Source of the DNA: Argentina anserina | Lineage: Eukaryota; Streptophyta; Magnoliopsida; Rosales; Rosaceae | DNA: 64,000 nt | Assembly: GCF_933775445.1 (NCBI RefSeq) | Contig: NC_065877.1 | Coordinates: 5,766,001-5,830,000 of the forward strand | Direction of reading: 5' to 3' | Shown: positions 36,641 through 49,379 of the stretch, piece by piece | Numbering within the stretch: the stretch's first letter is position 1 | Layout: every line of letters begins with the position of its first letter | Translations under genes and position numbers: made by a program | The notes under the pieces: model-generated | Told to the model about the DNA's origin: nothing | Seen by the model: the letters and a program-made list of their open reading frames with translations, nothing else | Database searches by the model: none

Positions 36641-39600
36641 TTTTTTTTGTCAATACGAAACTTCATTAAAACATGGCAAAGCCCAAACTAAGAGAACAAC
36701 ACAGAGAACGCAAGTAGTAAAAAAGAAAGAAACATGAGAACATAAAAAACAACACAACTACCAAACTAAAAACAATGAAGGAAACAACAGGCAATAACAC
36801 ATTTAGGCGGTCCTAGTAATCCATCGTTCCTCATCACCCGAGAGGAAAGGTGGGGGTGTCTCCACCCATTCCGAAGAGCTCAGCTCCACCATTGCAAGCT
36901 TGGCCCCAGCATCTGTTGAGCGGTTAGCGTCATGCGGAATCCAATTCCATAAAACCTCATCAAACGCCTCACTCAACTGAGTAATCTTCCTTAAAATAGG
37001 AACATACCTCTAGTTAACACAAAAATTACCCTTGAGAGCACTTATTACCTCCTTACAGTCACCTTCTATTACCACTTTCTTATGCTGCATGTCAGCCACC
37101 ATTTGAAGCCCCATCAAAGCTACCATAGACTCAGCCTCTACCACATAATTATGAGAGTTGACATGACTTGCTCCCGCTAAACAAACACATTCCTCATCAT
37201 AACCACTCCAAAACTACACTTAGGATGTTTAGAATTCCAAGAGGCATCAAAATTCACCTTCAAAAAACCTAGAGGAGGAGGCAGCCACCCAACTATATCA
37301 CCTACCTTCACATTTCCTTCCGGTAGAATAGGTTGAACAATAGACCACTAGGCAAAACTACGCTTAATATAGTCAATTGTTGCAGCCGTATCCAGGAGAA
37401 CCTTCTTCATGACTGCCTTTCATATTTGCTTCCATATTCCCCACAGATGGAAGCACACAAACAAGAAGAGATTATAAGTACCACCATCCCCACCACTGAA
37501 ATTCATAAACATAGCAAGCAGCCAGACATCAAGAGTAGATATTGAAGCTATATCCGGAATGTAACCAAGGGTGCTACGTACCTAACCAAATTGCTTTGGT
37601 CCAAAGACAAAGCAACAAGCAATGCTCCACAGTTTCTTGATGCTCTCCACACAGCTCACACACCGGACTATGAATGATTTTCCTCTTAAAAATGCACCAA
37701 ATCATGGACAAAGCATTAGAAAGGGCACGCCACATAAAATTAGAGATCTTAGGAACAAAACCCGGTTGCCAAATAGCTTTTCAAACTTTGGAATCAATGA
37801 TGTGAGACGTGGAGGGCTTAATCTTCTTCAAAGAATCTTTCCCCAACTCGTAACAAATCAACTTGTACCCACTCCTAGCCGAGTAATAGCCACTATTTGA
37901 ATGAGGCCACACAAACACATCACTATCCTACTCACTTCCTGCCTGAATTGCACCAATGGCACTCATATCATCTTTGCTAAGAAACATGTTCAGATGATCA
38001 ATGTTCTAATTCCTCTGAGAATCAATCAAATCCGCAACCAACAAGGGAGTGAACCGGTTTGATGAATCAGTTGGAATGATACGACCACCATTGTTGTTTG
38101 GGACCCAGCTATCCACCCATACATCAATACCCTTACCATTTCCCACTCTCCAAATCAACTTCTCCGCAATAGAATCTCTGCCAGCAAGCATATTGTTCCA
38201 AATCCAAGAAGGCCTAGACCCTTTTTTGGCATTCAAGAAACTCATATGGGGGAAATATCTAGCTTTGAGAACCCGAACCCACAAGGAGAAAATGTTATTC
38301 ACTAACCTCCAACAATGCTTAGCAAGAAGAGCCAAATTATATGCTATAAATTTTTGAAGCCAAGACCACCCTCAAACTTCCCCTTACAAAGATCATCCCA
38401 GCATTTCGAGTGCACTTATTCTTTAGACTCATTGAAACCCCACCAAAACTTAGAAAGATCAAAGTTGATTGATTTGCAAAGCGCCTTCGGAAGAAAGAAG
38501 ATAGCCATATGGTAGGCTAGAACCGCCATGGCAACAACTTTTATGAGCATCTCTCTTCCAACTTGAGAGAGATTATTAGCCTTCCACCCTTGAATTTTTT
38601 GATTAATTCTCTCTCGTATGTAAGCCATCACACTTTTCTTGGAATTTCCCCAAGAATAAATTCTTGGCTAAGAACTTATAGGAATTTCCAACTCCGCTAC
38701 AATCATCTCACGAATTTCATTAGGAGTATTAGCAAAGAAGAAAACTGACGACTTACCAAGGTTAACAACTTGCCCCGATGCAACACAATACGAATCCAAG
38801 ATCGACTTCAAAGCCTTAGAATTCACGAAAGTGGCCTTAGTAAACAGGATTGTATCGTCAGCAAACATGAGATGAGAGAGCCCTAGACATTGAGGGATAA
38901 GCTTTATACTTTGAAGATTACCGTTTATAATCTCAGCTTCAATATTCCTCAATAAAACTTCCCCAACAATAAGAAAAAGATAAGACAACATGGGATCACC
39001 TTGTCACAGCCCTCTTGAAGGATTAAAATAGCTCACAATTCCTCATATGTTTCCCATTGATCATGATTGAGAAAGAAACCGAGATAACCACCTTCATAAT
39101 CAGCCTCACTCATGCCAAATTTAAACCAAACTTCAACAAAGCCGTCTCAAGAAAGTCTCATTCAACCCTATCGTAAGCTTTTTGCATATCCAACTTCAAG
39201 GCAAATTCATGACAATGCTTCGACCTCTTCAACTTGAGGTAATGGTAAGCTTCATGCGCTAAGATAAGATTGTCTTGAATCAGCCTATTAGGAACGAAGG
39301 CATTTTGATGCTCCGAGATAAGATTAGGAAGCAGACGTTTCAATCTATTTGCAAGAAGTTTGGAGATAATCTTCATAGAGCTATTACACAGGCTAATCGA
39401 GCGTAATTGAGACATTCTCTAGGAGAGGCACTTTCAACAAAAAGACTATATTGGTCTTGTTGAGGCTCGCCACAATAAGAATCACCATTACTGAAACAAG
39501 AAGCTGCTCTATTGATATTCCCACAAACCACTTCCCAATGCTCCTTGTTAAAATGACCAGGATAACCATCCGGCCCTAGCGCCTTCCAATTCCCAAACTG

Positions 39601-39845
39601 CATCACAACCTTCCTAACTTCATCAGGAGAGAAGGGCATTGTGAACGACAGGTTCTCACTTTCAGAAATTTGACTATCCACTGCCATCAGCGTATCCTCT
39701 GCTCTTCTAGAATCAGACGTGCAGTGCAATTTACCAAAGAACTCAGCAAAAGCTGCACTGATCTGCGCCTCCCCACTGATTCAATTGCCATTATCCAGAC
39801 ATAAGCTACTAATTTTGTTCTTATTCCTCTTGTAGACCGTAATCC
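36641..39845 (-). mobile_element. 5'-truncated, degenerate LINE (non-LTR retrotransposon)
   Basis: On the minus strand the order is: reverse transcriptase (PFSPDEVRKVVMQFGNWKALGPDG, KIISKLLANRLKRLLPNLIS, ALKLDMQKAYDRVEW, then the catalytic FADD in LSHLMFADDTILF), zf-RVT (RVLKARYFPHMSFLNAKKG, SWIWNNMLAGRD, VWVDSWVP), and an RNase H end (IPHDANRSTDAGAKLAMVEL). The 3' end is a poly-A tract, seen as T10 at about 36641-36650. Frames are broken repeatedly; for example TGA (39004-39006) replaces the Arg of SRGLRQGD. ORF1 and the endonuclease domain are absent, because the element starts just upstream of the RT N-terminus near 39845, a typical 5' truncation. Target duplications were not found by eye. 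Confidence 0.9.
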
Positions 39846-40194
39846 AGACATAATTGGATGTCATGGTAAAAGTAAAAGGTGAAGCATCAAATTCTCAATG
39901 GCTTCAAGCCTTCACCGAAGCAAATGACTAGGTTAACCTTGGAACAGGTCCTATGGTCTCCAGACCAAGCTGACCTTTGCATTCGTTATTTAACCGTTTT
40001 CTTCGTCATCTTCACAACACCAATATCAAATTCAACTTCCAGAGACTCAGAGCGATAGAACACAAAATCATTAAATTAATCGAGCTACCTCTCTGTGTTC
40101 TGTCTCATTGAACATACATTCCAATTTTTATGTGCCTCAGATATTATTGGTGTTCCAACTTTCCAACTTTCTTTCTCGTTACTTCAGCTTCAGG

Positions 40195-40225
<31 letters not shown>

Positions 40226-40286
40226 AAAGCCTGAGAGAGACCCAGAACCCTGGTGCTTCTGTTCTTGCTCTATCTGGGTCTCTCCA
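39846..40286. other. upstream region and leader of FAD7/8 relic
   Basis: Former promoter and 5' leader of the desaturase locus. A (CT)n run of about fourteen repeats at 40199-40226 sits in the leader. Confidence 0.5.
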
Positions 40287-42301
40287 ATGGCGAGTTTCGT
40301 CCTCTCACAATGTAGCCTTAAGCCTCTCACCCAAGTTTCAATTAGACCCAGAACCAGAATTGCCGGAAAACCAATAAAGCTTCCGACTTTGACGAAAGAT
40401 ATCGGATTCGGGTCGGCCCGGATTTCAGATGGGCGGTTTAGAAGCTGGGGATTGAAGGTGAGTGCTCCATTGAAAGTTGCTTCTACAGAAGATGAGGAAG
40501 AGAGAATGAGAATCAATGGAGGTGAAGATCAGGGGACTATGTTTTGGGCTCTCTTTGTTCTTGGTCATGATTGGTAATCACTGATATCCTCCTGTTTTTT
40601 GTTGATGTTTTGGTGTTTGAACAATCCCAAGCTAAATAGTGTGGTTGGACCCTACTGCATTCTTCAATTCTTATCATGGATGGTATGATAGTGATGAGTG
40701 ATATACAGTTGCATTGTCATTATGAGTATTGGTTTCATGTGTTTTGAGTAGCATTATCATTATTATAAGATGAACTGAAAGTTTGAAATTGGATGGTGTA
40801 GGAGAATTAGCCACAGGACTCACCATCAAAACCATGGACATGTTGAGAATGATGAATCATGGCACCCGGTTGGTCTTTCTGTAGTTTTTTTATGAACATT
40901 CATTTTTTATTGTTCTGCTTTCTTGTGGCATGCTGGGTTTCTTTATATCTGAAGATGATAACTTTGTATTGTTGCAGTTGTCTGAGAGAATTTACAAAAC
41001 TTTGGATAAAACAACACAAATGTTGCGGTTCACTTTGCCTTTTCCCCTGCTAGCGTACCCTTTCTACCTTGTTCGTTTAAACTGCTTGAATGTTAATCCG
41101 GCACAGAGAATTCATGAATTTAGTAGCTTATTAGTATTGGTTTTCTGCAGTGGAATAGAAGTCCAGGAAAAACTGGTTCTCATTTTGAGCCAAGCAGCGA
41201 CCTTTTTGTCCCCAGTGAGAAGAAAGATGTGATCACTTCCACTGTATGTTGGACAGCAATGGCTGCTTTGCTTGTGGGGTTATCAATTGTGATTGGTTCT
41301 ATTCAAATGCTTAAGCTCTATGGCATTCCCTACTGGATAAATTCTACATCTTTAACTTCGAATAGACCTGCACTCTGCTCTACAAGTAGGATTGCTTTCA
41401 CTAATTCAAATCAAATAAATGTTTGACTCCCTTACGGAGTAAATTCTACATCTTGAGTTTTAAAATGCTTTCACTAACCCAATCAAAGATATGTTAATTG
41501 ATTCCCTTACAGAGTAAATTCTACATCTTTAATTTTTTAATTGGTCTACACTCTACTATACAAGTAGGGATTGCTTTTACTAATCCAATCAAAACATATA
41601 TGTTTGATTCGTGTTAGGTGTTTGTCATCTACAAATCCAAATAATGAAAATTTAAATCTGATACTGCTTTCATTTTAGGTGTTCGTGATGTGGTTGGATT
41701 TAGTGACTTACTTGCACCATCATGGTCACAAAGACAAGTTACCGTGGTATCGCGGAAAGGTACAAAACTTTTAAAAGAGGCATTCATGACAGGGATTGTT
41801 TTCCTTATCATGCCACAACCAGGACAAAAATTCTGTCAATACGTATCATCTACTCTTGTTTAAGCTTACCAGTTTCAAGATTTTGATTTTTCTTAATGTT
41901 TTGGTAGGAATGGAGTTACCTGAGGGGAGGACTCACAACGCTTGATCGTGACTACGGATTGATCAATAACATTCATCACGATATTGGAACCCATGTGTCC
42001 ATCATCTTTTTCCTCAAATCCCTCACTACCATTTAGTTGAATCAGTAAGTACCAACTTGAATTTACTTCAAAGAATTAACACAATCATACCTGCAGAGCT
42101 TTGATGCTTTGCTTCTTGAACTTGCAGACAGAGGCAGCTAAGCCAGTGTTTGGGAAATATTACAGAGAGCCTAAGAAATCAGGACCTCTACCATTTCACC
42201 TACTCGGAGATTTTATAACAAGCTTGAAAAAGGACCATTACGTCAGTGACTGTGGGGATGTTGTCTACTACCAAACCGACCCCAAGCTTAGTTCAGAGTG
42301 A
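40287..42301 (+). pseudogene. plastid omega-3 fatty acid desaturase (FAD7/FAD8) relic
   Basis: Intact enzymes desaturate 18:2 to 18:3 in plastid lipids using a di-iron site held by three His boxes. The transit peptide region (MASFVLSQCSLKPLTQVS) is preserved, but after GGEDQ the frame jumps directly to GTMFWALFVLGHD. The segment between, normally most of exon 1's mature part, is deleted. The first His box (HDCGH) is broken and the SNNPKLNSVVG exon near 40620-40690 is shortened. Boxes 2 ([10 protein letters not shown], about 40812-40840) and the HHHGH exon (near 41715) survive. The third box HHLFP is frameshifted by a 1-nt deletion near 41996 that leads to TAG. The intron after KLYGIPYW lost its GT donor and carries a roughly threefold tandem repeat. 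The last exon ([12 protein letters not shown] to the stop at 42299) is preserved. Introns are retained, so this is a decayed genomic copy. Confidence 0.9.
41336..41618. repeat. three-copy imperfect tandem repeat in desaturase intron
   Basis: A block starting GTAAATTCTACATCTT and ending in a pyrimidine-rich TTGATTCCCTTAC-type segment occurs about three times with units of roughly 75-110 bp. The first copy starts at the damaged exon end (TGGATAAATTCTAC), so the repeats look like duplications of the 5' part of the intron including its donor. Confidence 0.75.
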
Positions 42302-43510
42302 AGCTATAGTATTTAGTCAAGTAGACGACCGCACGAAGAGTCTCAGGTTTCCAGCCTCGGATAGTCGGATTGCTTGTGGTTTTTGTGTGGCAGAGGAGAA
42401 TCCATGGCTTAAGAGTTAGAAGAGCTACTGCAGATAGCAGCCTGTTGCCATTACCAGTCAAAATAGGTGTAGAATTTGAATTTTTATGGAGAGGGATTAA
42501 TCTCTCTTCTGCTATACGTACTGCGTTGTAAAACAAACATTCATGAAGATTAAAGGAGAAATAATTGAAGAAAGCAACCATCTTTTAGTGCTTTTGTTTG
42601 ACTTTTGTGAATGTGCTAAGGATTCTGTTTGTGAAAATGAGCCTTGTGCTTCTTATGATTTCTGCAAATCTTGTGCTGAACATGAAAATCATTAATCATG
42701 TAAAAGTTATTGTTTGATTTGGATCAAATGAAAAACAAACAAAGAAACACCCGCCACTTCCTATGGAATTGATTGGACATATGTCAATGACTACTCCACC
42801 CTATTAGCTACCGACACTGGCTGAGTCATTTTCTCTGCTAATTTGTTGATCGGGTTATAAAAACAGTGTTCTTCTTCACAGAACTGGTAATCTGGTATCG
42901 TCTTGTCACTGTCCCATAAGAATTGGCGTACCATGAATTATATGCAATGTTCAAAATATCGACACGGCGATATATCCCTGATTTTTACAAAACGACACAA
43001 TAAATCAATTATATTGGTCGACTCGATATATCAGTTTTTTTTTTAAACCATGGTTTTGAAATTTTTTTTTAAGGAAAATGAAAGTGTCGTTGATAGTACG
43101 AGAGAGTTTATGATGAATGATAACCTCAATTTATCATTTAGGCACCATTTTATTAATTAAAATTATTTATGTATTTTAATTGACAAAACAATCAGATGTT
43201 TTTCTTTTATGAAATTTATTGGGTACATTTTGAACTATAAGTTTTGATTTCTCAAGTTTATTTGGTATATTTTGAAGTATATGTTAATAAATATATTAAA
43301 TTTAATTAAAAACTAGTAAAAACGATAAATCCGATATAATCCGATATATTTCCGTTATATCTTTATTTTACAAAACTGATACGATGTCAATACCCGTTAT
43401 CCAATAACAGTTTTTGTGATGTGTTATTTGGAGAATAACCTTGTCCTACCAACAATCACTATAGTTTTAAAGAGAAGTCCAGATCATTTGTATATTTGGG
43501 AAGACGTAAC
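42302..43510. other. AT-rich intergenic with unassigned repeat-like sequence
   Basis: No gene is recognised. Between about 42940 and 43410, motifs such as CGACACGGCGATATATC and CCGATATATTTCCG recur in both orientations around an AT-rich core, suggesting an old transposon whose ends I could not define. Confidence 0.35.
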
Positions 43511-43923
43511 CAGGCGGATCCAGCCTTTGGCTTGCCAGGATTCCAAGGGCTGGAGCCCATGCATCATTTTTTAGCCAAAAAATATTATTGTATTAGTGTT
43601 ATCTCTATGTTTGTACTAAATTGAGTTTTAGTATACATTTCCACTATAATATAGTATTTTCTTTTTAAAATATAAAAAAATATAACTCTTTTAATCTTCT
43701 TCCCTTTATATATTGAATATGAAATTGCAAATACGAATTATTAAGAGTTTTAATTTAATCAATTTGAGAACAATTTTGTTGGAAATTTTAGTTTGTCTTT
43801 GATTTTCATAATATTCTTCTACTTGCATTAACGCCTACTTTTATTTTAAAACTTATTGACGTCTACATTTTGCCTGATTAAAGTCGATGCACACCCTATG
43901 TTTCGATCTTAGATCTGCCACTG
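43511..43923. mobile_element. short hAT relic related to the 56832-59067 element
   Basis: The left end CAGGCGGATCCAGCC, followed within about 35 bp by GGGCTGGAGCCCATGC, matches the terminal sequence of the larger hAT element in this window (CAGGGGCGGATCCAGCC with GGGCTGGAGCCCATGC). The right end, read on the other strand, is CAGTGGCAGATCTAAGATC, an inverted match. The 413-bp interior is AT-rich and has no transposase. The flanking 8-mers GACGTAAC and AATCAGAG do not match, so the copy is old, rearranged or misbounded. Confidence 0.65.
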
Positions 43924-44944
43924 AATCAGAGACATTTAGGTATGAGAATGTTTTTTTTTGTTTATATGTTGTTTATCGATGTACACTCAGAGGAAAAAGA
44001 GCCTGGTATTGCTGAGGAGTAGTGCAACCATTACTCAACTAATACAAGGCCGGTATCTCCACATCGATCATACGTTGATTACTCTACATATGAAATGTGT
44101 CGTGTTTTTCCTTCAAATAAGGAGTTGCATTTCAATTTCATTTTCATTTTCATTTCTATGATGGTAATTTAACTTTTGCATATCCATCGAAACTTTTGCA
44201 TAACACATCAACGTAGTTACCGGATCTCAAACTAGATCAAAGATAACTTATCTTTTAACTCTGGAACGTAACTTTAGTATCTCAATAGTCTTTTATTGTC
44301 CGACAATTTGTTAGTAATTGAAAGCTTATATATCACATATATACGATACTCATTCGAACTTGCTATAAACACCTAACATATCATGAGACAATCCGGATCC
44401 GTGACTAAAACTATTAAAGGGAAATTTTAGTATATGTGTTCATCTGCTCTAAATCCCATCGAGATTAATTGATTAAAAAGTCTGGTCAACTCCCGACCTG
44501 TGTGGTCAAGACTCTTAAGCCTATTGATAAACCGGTTCAGTCAGTCAGCAAAGTCGGTCGGATTCCGAATTCCTTACTGCTCCTCCGTACTACTAAAATA
44601 GTCAATAACTTCGGCATTCCCCTTATAATTACCAGTTTGCCCATCACCAAATAAGCCCCAGTCCTTTTTCAAAATTTTCCCATTTTTCGCTATCAAGGCC
44701 AAATACGGCAAAGCCAATTAATTGACTACCAAAAACCACACGTCCCAAACGCGCCCCGAATCCGCGTATCTCCACGCGCTCCCACATTTCCATCTAGTTT
44801 CCAATGTGAAACCAACGACCAGAGTATTCAACTTTTCCTCACAAAGTCGTAGAATAGCCATTAAAACCTCTCTCTCTGTTTCCCTATTTCTCTTGCTCTC
44901 ACTTTCCTCATAATCCTTCTCTCTGTTTCACCATCACAGCAATA
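43924..44944. other. intergenic upstream of TRM-like gene
   Basis: AT-rich promoter region; the last 150 bp are CT-rich leader. No other gene is recognised. Confidence 0.45.
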
Positions 44945-46283
44945 ATGACCGAGAATTCTACCTGTTTCAACAGCATCTTACGCCGGCTTTTGTGCACTGG
45001 CAACGTTCCTACTCACCCATCATCGGACTACATTCTGGACTCTAGCCCTACCCAACTCGCTAAACCACCAAAAAATCCAAAGTATGAACCCAAGTTCCAA
45101 CCTTTACCTTCTCCTTCGGCTTCAGTCTCGCCTGGGATAGTAGCCAGGCTAATGGGGCTCGACTCGCTGCCGGAGACGAACTGGGTGAGAACCCCGGAGT
45201 TGGTTACGAGAAGCAAGTCGGTGAGCTTTGCGGATTACTTGATGGACTTTGATGTGACTCCGACTAGTCAGCACCGCCGTGTCCGGACCTCCGTCTCTTT
45301 CCGGGAGGTTCCGGCGGTAATGAGTCAGCCGGAGGGGCAGGAGTTTCTGGTGGTGTATTTGGATAGTGTGGATAAGGGGAAGGAGTTTGGTGCCGAAGTG
45401 AAGAAAGCAGAGGAAGTGAAACAGGGGAAGGAACAGAGGAGGAAGAATAGAGAGAGTAGTGCGGTGATTAAGAATAAGAATGAAGAGAAAGTAGTGAAGA
45501 AAAATAGTAAGAAGATTTCGAAGCTGAAAAATGAGCCTAGGAGGGAATGTGGTGCTCAATCTTCGAGGGCTAGTCGTAATGGCAAAGGGGATGACGGTTT
45601 GGGGTACTCTGTTCGACCAAAAGAGAAGGCTATGAGTAAAAATGGCGGTGTGAATTTCACAGAAGGTAGTGGGGAACATAGTCCACTGAAGAAAACGACG
45701 AGTCAGAAGAAGAAGAAGAAAGTGGTGGCAGAGCCAAAATTCAAGAAGGGAAATCATCAAAATGCAGTAAAGAAAAGAGAGGCTGTGGATATTAGTTCAT
45801 GCTCGGAGAATTCAAGCCCTGTTTCTGTTTTTGACATTGATGACATTTTGATCCAACATGAAACTTGGTTATCAGGTTAGTTACTTATTGATGTATTTTT
45901 TTAACGTTCTCTGATACTCCATTTCTATGACTAATTCTAAATTTGTTTTGGGGTTATCGTTTCATGCAGAATATTCAAGTCCCAAGGATTTCAAATCCCC
46001 GATGAAATCCCCACCAAGAGCTTCTTACAATGAAGACCCTGAGTTGAGAGCAGTCAAATTCAAAGATATGGAGCCAATTAAGATTGAGGACAGTGAAGAT
46101 TACACTGAGCTTTTGGCGAGCAAAATCTTTAGACTAACAGATGAAGAACTGAAAGAGTCCAATTGGATACCAAAGAATGTGGTAGAGTATGAGAGATGTG
46201 AAGAAATCTGTATCCAAGTTGAGGGGCTGATCCTTGATGTGCTAATGAACCAGGCCATTGATGACCTTGTGCAGCTTTCTTAA
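44945..46283 (+). CDS. TRM/LONGIFOLIA-type protein (DUF3741 motif, partial DUF4378)
   Basis: Two exons (44945-45875 and 45970-46283, GT-AG) give 414 aa. The hallmark is SPGIVARLMGLDSLPE (about residues 61-76), the DUF3741/LONGIFOLIA motif of TON1-recruiting motif (TRM) proteins. A second short block, SKSVSFADYLMDF, follows at about residue 90. The middle is a long, highly charged Lys/Glu-rich disordered region (KKVVAEPKFKKGN and similar). The C-terminus SEDYTELLASKIFRLTDEELKESNWIPKNVVEYERCEEICIQVEGLILDVL resembles the start of DUF4378 and is shorter than the full domain. TRM proteins link TON1/PP2A to microtubules and shape cells and organs. This small, short-tailed member would be a divergent one, and its role is not known. 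Confidence 0.8.
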
Positions 46284-49200
46284 GCTTGAAGAAGATGAAG
46301 CTGTCTGAATCTGTATATAGTTGTTAGACTTGATAAATGTAACTTCGTTTGAACTCTGTAACTTGGAAATTTTAGCCATTTTGGTGTGAAAGGAGTCTGG
46401 ATTTGGCTTGTTTTCAAGTATGGATGTGCCTGCAGCAAGCAGCACTGCAAAATTTAATTGCTGTCCCCTGCACTCCTAGAGATATTGACATTTTGAGGGG
46501 GCAGATTTTTCTGCGATTAGAAATCGGTCCAATCTGACTAGGTATCATAATTGGAATTTCTCATCTTATTGAATTAATTTGCCCAACAAATTTTCTATTT
46601 TCAAAACAAAGATCTACAATTCAAAAACCAATCAAGAAATATCTTAGAGTGATTGATTTTTGAAATCTCCAGTGAACCAGGTTATCTGTTTATCTAGTTC
46701 GAACTAGTTGGATTGCCCTACGTTTTGGAACGAATTAATAAAGTGCACAAGTACATTTTGATCAACAAAATCAATCATCGGATTTAGGACGGCTTCGATT
46801 TTGAGCACAGTTTTGCTTTCTTAATTGAAAGTTGTAAAATTTTGGTAGAAAATGTGCGTAAGGTAGCTGAACCTGTCAAGTGGGAGTGATGATAACATTT
46901 CGTACCTTCATAATTTAAGCTCGATTTTATATCTCTGAGAAGAAGCAATCAACCTACAAACCACCCACATTACTTAGGAAACAAATTTAGTTTACAAAAT
47001 GATTAGAAATCCTTTGGCATTATTGTCAACACCTCCTAAAAAGGTCGGTAGGTGGAGAATGTGTTACTAAAAATATCGAGAGTCATCATATCATAGCAAT
47101 TCTACAACCTCTCCCAATCGATATCGCACTATTATTTTGCCCGGTGATATCAAAATGAGCTGAGAAAGCACAAAGCTTTCTGGTACGTGCCTTTGTGATA
47201 GATGGAATGCACTAATCGGAATTGAAGCCAGCTGGGAGTCACCGAATTACCAAAAGCACTTGGACATCTACACATGCAAAAGCTCTATGACGACACGAAG
47301 AGTGCCCAACATGTGTTCAAGAGAAATGACACCATGCATAACCAGGTAAGAGTAAGACCCCCCATTTATATACGTCACAATGTTAGTTCATGTTACATCG
47401 ACTTCATTCCTATGTGTAGAACAGAGTGTTGGGTTCCAAGAAGAAAATTACAGATCCACAAAGAGTGACTAAATGATACAGACAAAGGAGAAGGAGCAAG
47501 AAAACGAACATACATTGGAATGGAAACCTAGAATTAGGGTTATTCATCAGCAACCTTTTAATAGGCAATAGGCATTGGAACTTGAATACTACAGGAAATT
47601 TATCATTGATTTGTTTAGTCAGCACAGAGTGCGGTCAGTATATCTACATGGGAAAAGTTTGTGAAAGAAAGCAGAGATCAGATCTCTATGGGCACGTTTG
47701 TTACCGGAGGTTCTTCCCTCCACCCTGTGGAGGTTCACCCCATATATCTTAACGGCGCGTGTTATACACGATTTAACGGACCTGGGTTATGCAACCAAAA
47801 AAGAGGTCGCAACAATGTGTTTTAACTGTTCAAATTGTAACCGGGACATTAATTTTTGGGAACTATGAGGAGCAACTGAGCAGGTGGTCCAAAACTTTGT
47901 CAGATCTTTAAGAATCCAGACCGAAGTCGCTCTTCTCTTCGTCTATAGACTGCCGATCCCTTCCCTTCCCTTCTTTAGAGTTTCTTTGTTCGGCTGTTCA
48001 ACCTTTTTCCTATCCATATCCATTTCATAGTTTTGATGCCAGGGACAAACATATAATTGAGGCCAATATCATCCATATCAATTGCAGAAAATCCAGTCAA
48101 CATCTCCAACCCATGATTCAAATCCACTGTGACTCCATTCACATGTTTTTCTTGCTCTCACTTTCTCCTGCTCTTCATATTCAGTACCCACAATAAAAAA
48201 TCTGGGTTTTCTATGAAAGGGTTGTTTAAGAACATGAAATGGGTAATTTATATGGAGCCGTCTTCATCTGCTTTACCATTATTAAGATATGGGCTTTTAA
48301 ATTCTTTTCTGGGTTTCCATGAGAGTGATGAGACCATATATTATGAACAATGGGTAATCAGTGTCGATAGAGATAATGAGTTAGGAGAAGGGAAAAGATG
48401 AGAAAGAAGAGGAAAAAGGAGAGACACATAAGGAGGAAGATATATCAGAAAACAGAGGAGGAGGGGGAGAACAAAGAGGAGTGAAGGAGAAGAGTAAATT
48501 CGCACACTTTTTAGTATAAATGAAATATTTTACTTTTATCAGTTTGGACTGTGGTCACAAAACTGACACGTGACATTTTTATATTTATATTAATTTTTAA
48601 AATGCTGAAATGTTTTTGAAATCATTATAAAATAGTTCGAGTGCTCGAAAAAGTTTTATAAAATTATAACGCTCTCAGAATAATACATTCTAATGATCGC
48701 AAGACGCATATATCATTTTAGAGGTAGGATATACAAAACATCTATCTCGGATCGTGATTCAAACATAGTGACAAACATATATAGTTAAACATTTAAGAAT
48801 AGCCACATCTCACTTTTGGGTTCAAATCAAACAGTCGATTTTTTATTTTGTCAAATTTTGTTACATAACACAACATGGTTATTAAAATTGTATAACATGT
48901 TTCACATATTATATGTAAGTATGTAATTTTTCAAACCAACTATACATAACAAATGAATTCTTAATAAATGACCGTAGGATATTATCAATATAGTGAAGTA
49001 TAACTACATTAAAAAATTACTTATTTTCATTAATGTTTAGGCCTTGATCCATGTACCAAATTTATCTCATTCTTACTCCCTAAGGACAGTCTTGTTGTGG
49101 GGTAATAAATGACTGAAATTTTTTACATGGGTGCATAAAGCAATCATTATGGGAGTATATTAATTTTTTGAAAATTTTTCGGGTACCAAAGTTATTTTTG

Positions 49201-49379
49201 AAATTTTTTGAAGTAATTAAATAATTGAAAAAAGTTGCGTGAGGATAGAAATGTGGCACGTGGACTCTTTTGACTTTATTTTCTTTTCAAGTTTTTGAAA
49301 TCTTACTAGAATCTTAAAAAACAGTCTGATGTTGTTAGAAATGTTGAGTAGATTATGTTGATAAATTTTGGTGTTAATC
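46284..49379. other. intergenic, no convincing gene
   Basis: AT-rich flank of the TRM-like gene. GGGCACGTTTGTTAC at 47693, followed by GC-rich sequence, resembles the terminus of the element near 55.7 kb, but no second end was found. Short open frames here match no family that I recognise. Confidence 0.4.

Noticed and set aside
38563..38991. Plus-strand frames across the LINE
   Set aside because: They are shadows of the minus-strand RT and zf-RVT coding sequence.
45149..45760. 203-codon minus-strand frame opposite the TRM-like gene
   Set aside because: It is antisense to a well-supported exon with a known motif and has a Leu/His-rich translation typical of a shadow.
47690..48500. Possible second transposon starting GGGCACGTTTGTTAC
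   Set aside because: It resembles one end of the 54.7-55.7 kb element, but I could not find a matching opposite end or target duplication.
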